Of a stretch of DNA of 64,000 nucleotides, positions 62,995-64,000 are shown piece by piece. This DNA comes from Micromonospora sp. CB01531 (GTDB lineage: Bacteria > Actinomycetota > Actinomycetes > Mycobacteriales > Micromonosporaceae), in contig NZ_LWLS01000061.1 of NCBI RefSeq assembly GCF_001905095.1, positions 62,001-126,000 of the forward strand. Direction: 5' to 3'. Position numbers and translations under genes: made by a program. The notes beneath the pieces were generated by a model. The model made no database searches. It was not told where the DNA came from and saw only the letters and a program-made list of their open reading frames with translations. Each line of letters begins with the position of its first letter. Positions within the stretch are counted from its first letter, which is position 1.

Positions 62995-64000
62995 TCACAT
63001 CGTCGCGGTGATCTTTTTCAACCCGCGCGGAGCGTCCGGGTCCTCGCCCCGGGCCAGGGCCAGCGCCAGCGCCAGCCGCTGCAGCGGCAGGATGTCCAGC
63101 AGCGGGGCGTACCGCTCGTCGACCTCGGGCACGGCCATCCGGGCGGTCACCTCGACGTCGGCGGAGCCGACCACCACCACGTCGGCGCGGCGCTCCCCGA
63201 GCCGGGGCAGCACCTCGCGCATCGACTCGCCGCCGGGGCCGGAACCGACCACCGCGAGCACCGGCACGTCCGGGTCGGTCATGGCGAGCGGGCCGTGCAG
63301 CAGGTCCGCGCCGGAGAAGGCGAGCGCCGGCAGGTACGACGTCTCCATCAGCTTGAGCGCCGCCTCCCGGGCCGTCGGGTACGCGTACCCCCGGCCGGTG
63401 GTGACGAGCTGGCCGGCGAACCGGTAGCGCGGGGCGAGCTGCGCCGGGGTGGCGTCGGACAGGGTGCGTTCGGCCAGCTCGGGCAGGCGGGCGAGGGCGG
63501 CCCGCTCCTCGGCGGGGAGTACCCCGTCGCCGGCGCGTACCCCCTCGATCAGCATGAGCAGCGCGAGCAGCTCGGCCGTGTACGTCTTGGTCGCCGCGAC
63601 CGCCCGCTCGTGCCCGGCGGCGATGTCCACGCTCAGCTCGGCGGTGCCGGCCAGCGGCGAGTCGGGGTTGTTGGTGACGGCGAGGGTGAGCGCGCCCGAG
63701 ACGCGGGCCACCCGCAGCACCTCGGCCAGGTCCGGCGAGCCGCCGCTCTGGCTCACGCCGACCACGAGGGCGTCGGACAGGTCCGGCCGGGCGCCGAAGA
63801 CGGTGATCGCGCTCGGCGAGGCGAGACCGGCGGGCAGACCGAGCCGGATCTCGCTCAGGTACGCGGCGTACAGCGCCGCGTGGTCGGAGGTGCCCCGCGC
63901 GGTGAAGACCACGTGGCGGGGCCGGCGCTCGGCGATCACCGCCGCGACCCGGGCGATCGCCTCGGCGTGCTCGGCGCAGAGCAGGCGGTCATAGCCGGCC
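62995..64000 (-). CDS. SIS-domain sugar isomerase (GlmS-like), partial
   Basis: The visible 334 residues contain two SIS domains of the GlmS/AgaS isomerase type: FTARGTSDHAALYAAY, GVSQSGGSPDLAEVL, ATKTYTAELLALL, then TGRGYAYPTAREAALKL and ADLLHGPLAM, ending PRGLKKITATM. There is no glutaminase domain in the visible part, so it may be a sugar-phosphate isomerase or deaminase rather than full GlmS. The 5' end runs beyond base 64000. It lies just upstream of pdtaS in the same direction. Confidence 0.85.
   Translation of the reverse strand, partial: AGYDRLLCAEHAEAIARVAAVIAERRPRHVVFTARGTSDHAALYAAYLSEIRLGLPAGLASPSAITVFGARPDLSDALVVGVSQSGGSPDLAEVLRVARVSGALTLAVTNNPDSPLAGTAELSVDIAAGHERAVAATKTYTAELLALLMLIEGVRAGDGVLPAEERAALARLPELAERTLSDATPAQLAPRYRFAGQLVTTGRGYAYPTAREAALKLMETSYLPALAFSGADLLHGPLAMTDPDVPVLAVVGSGPGGESMREVLPRLGERRADVVVVGSADVEVTARMAVPEVDERYAPLLDILPLQRLALALALARGEDPDAPRGLKKITATM

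Overview
The window is high-GC DNA (about 73 percent G+C by eye) with GTG and TTG starts, four-base GTGA gene overlaps, a WhiB1 regulator, a 2-oxoglutarate decarboxylase of the Kgd type, a LysX lysyl-tRNA synthetase fusion and a nickel superoxide dismutase. Together these point to an actinomycete, most likely Micromonospora or a close relative (inference from gene content and family resemblance; no search was run). It looks like ordinary chromosome. I saw no insertion sequence, prophage, CRISPR array, tRNA or rRNA gene. About 57 genes can be supported; the first (GH16 glucanase) and last (SIS-domain protein) run off the window, and one (an aminoglycoside phosphotransferase-like gene) is broken by a single-base frameshift.

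Layout: 1-5341 (minus strand) holds a secreted GH16 glucanase with its own promoter and LacI-type operator, a second YidC, a DUF6412 protein and lysX. 5633-12451 holds a YbdK-type glutamate-cysteine ligase, a CoA-disulfide reductase-like flavoprotein, a WGR/beta-propeller protein, the broken phosphotransferase, Nei2-type DNA glycosylase and a small membrane protein. 12887-14922 is the ddaH-rocD pair for methylarginine/ornithine catabolism, behind phased direct repeats. 14982-23464 (minus) carries FHA, desaturase, a 1221-residue membrane protein, CutA, an acyltransferase and a patatin. 23641-27017 has a Ser/Thr kinase, a glycosyltransferase and a BON protein.

27180-34596 (minus) contains three small operons: response regulator-histidine kinase-HtrA (same order as mycobacterial mprA-mprB-pepD), DUF4097-PadR with a likely self-controlled promoter, and an N-acyltransferase/O-acyltransferase pair that resembles olsBA for ornithine lipids. 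34849-45745 (plus) has a hotdog-like protein, an ABC exporter, kgd, a DUF6104 microprotein, a membrane protein and pta-ackA, i.e. central carbon metabolism around 2-oxoglutarate and acetyl-CoA.

46190-49007 has two paralogous lipoprotein hydrolases around a nucleotidyltransferase. 49029-54611 holds a dehydrogenase, malic enzyme, the sodX/sodN divergent pair, a GNAT enzyme, an RsbW-like protein without a sigma factor and a lipid kinase. 55118-64000 brings whiB1 with a CRP-like site upstream, a sulfate assimilation operon (leader peptide, sulfite reductase, zinc-ribbon microprotein, APS reductase, sirohydrochlorin chelatase), a GT39-like membrane enzyme, a PdtaS-type kinase and the SIS protein. 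The most interesting signals are regulatory and small: the cysteine leader peptide with hairpins, the CRP dyad before whiB1, the phased operators, repeated intergenic palindromes, and several conserved small genes of unknown role.
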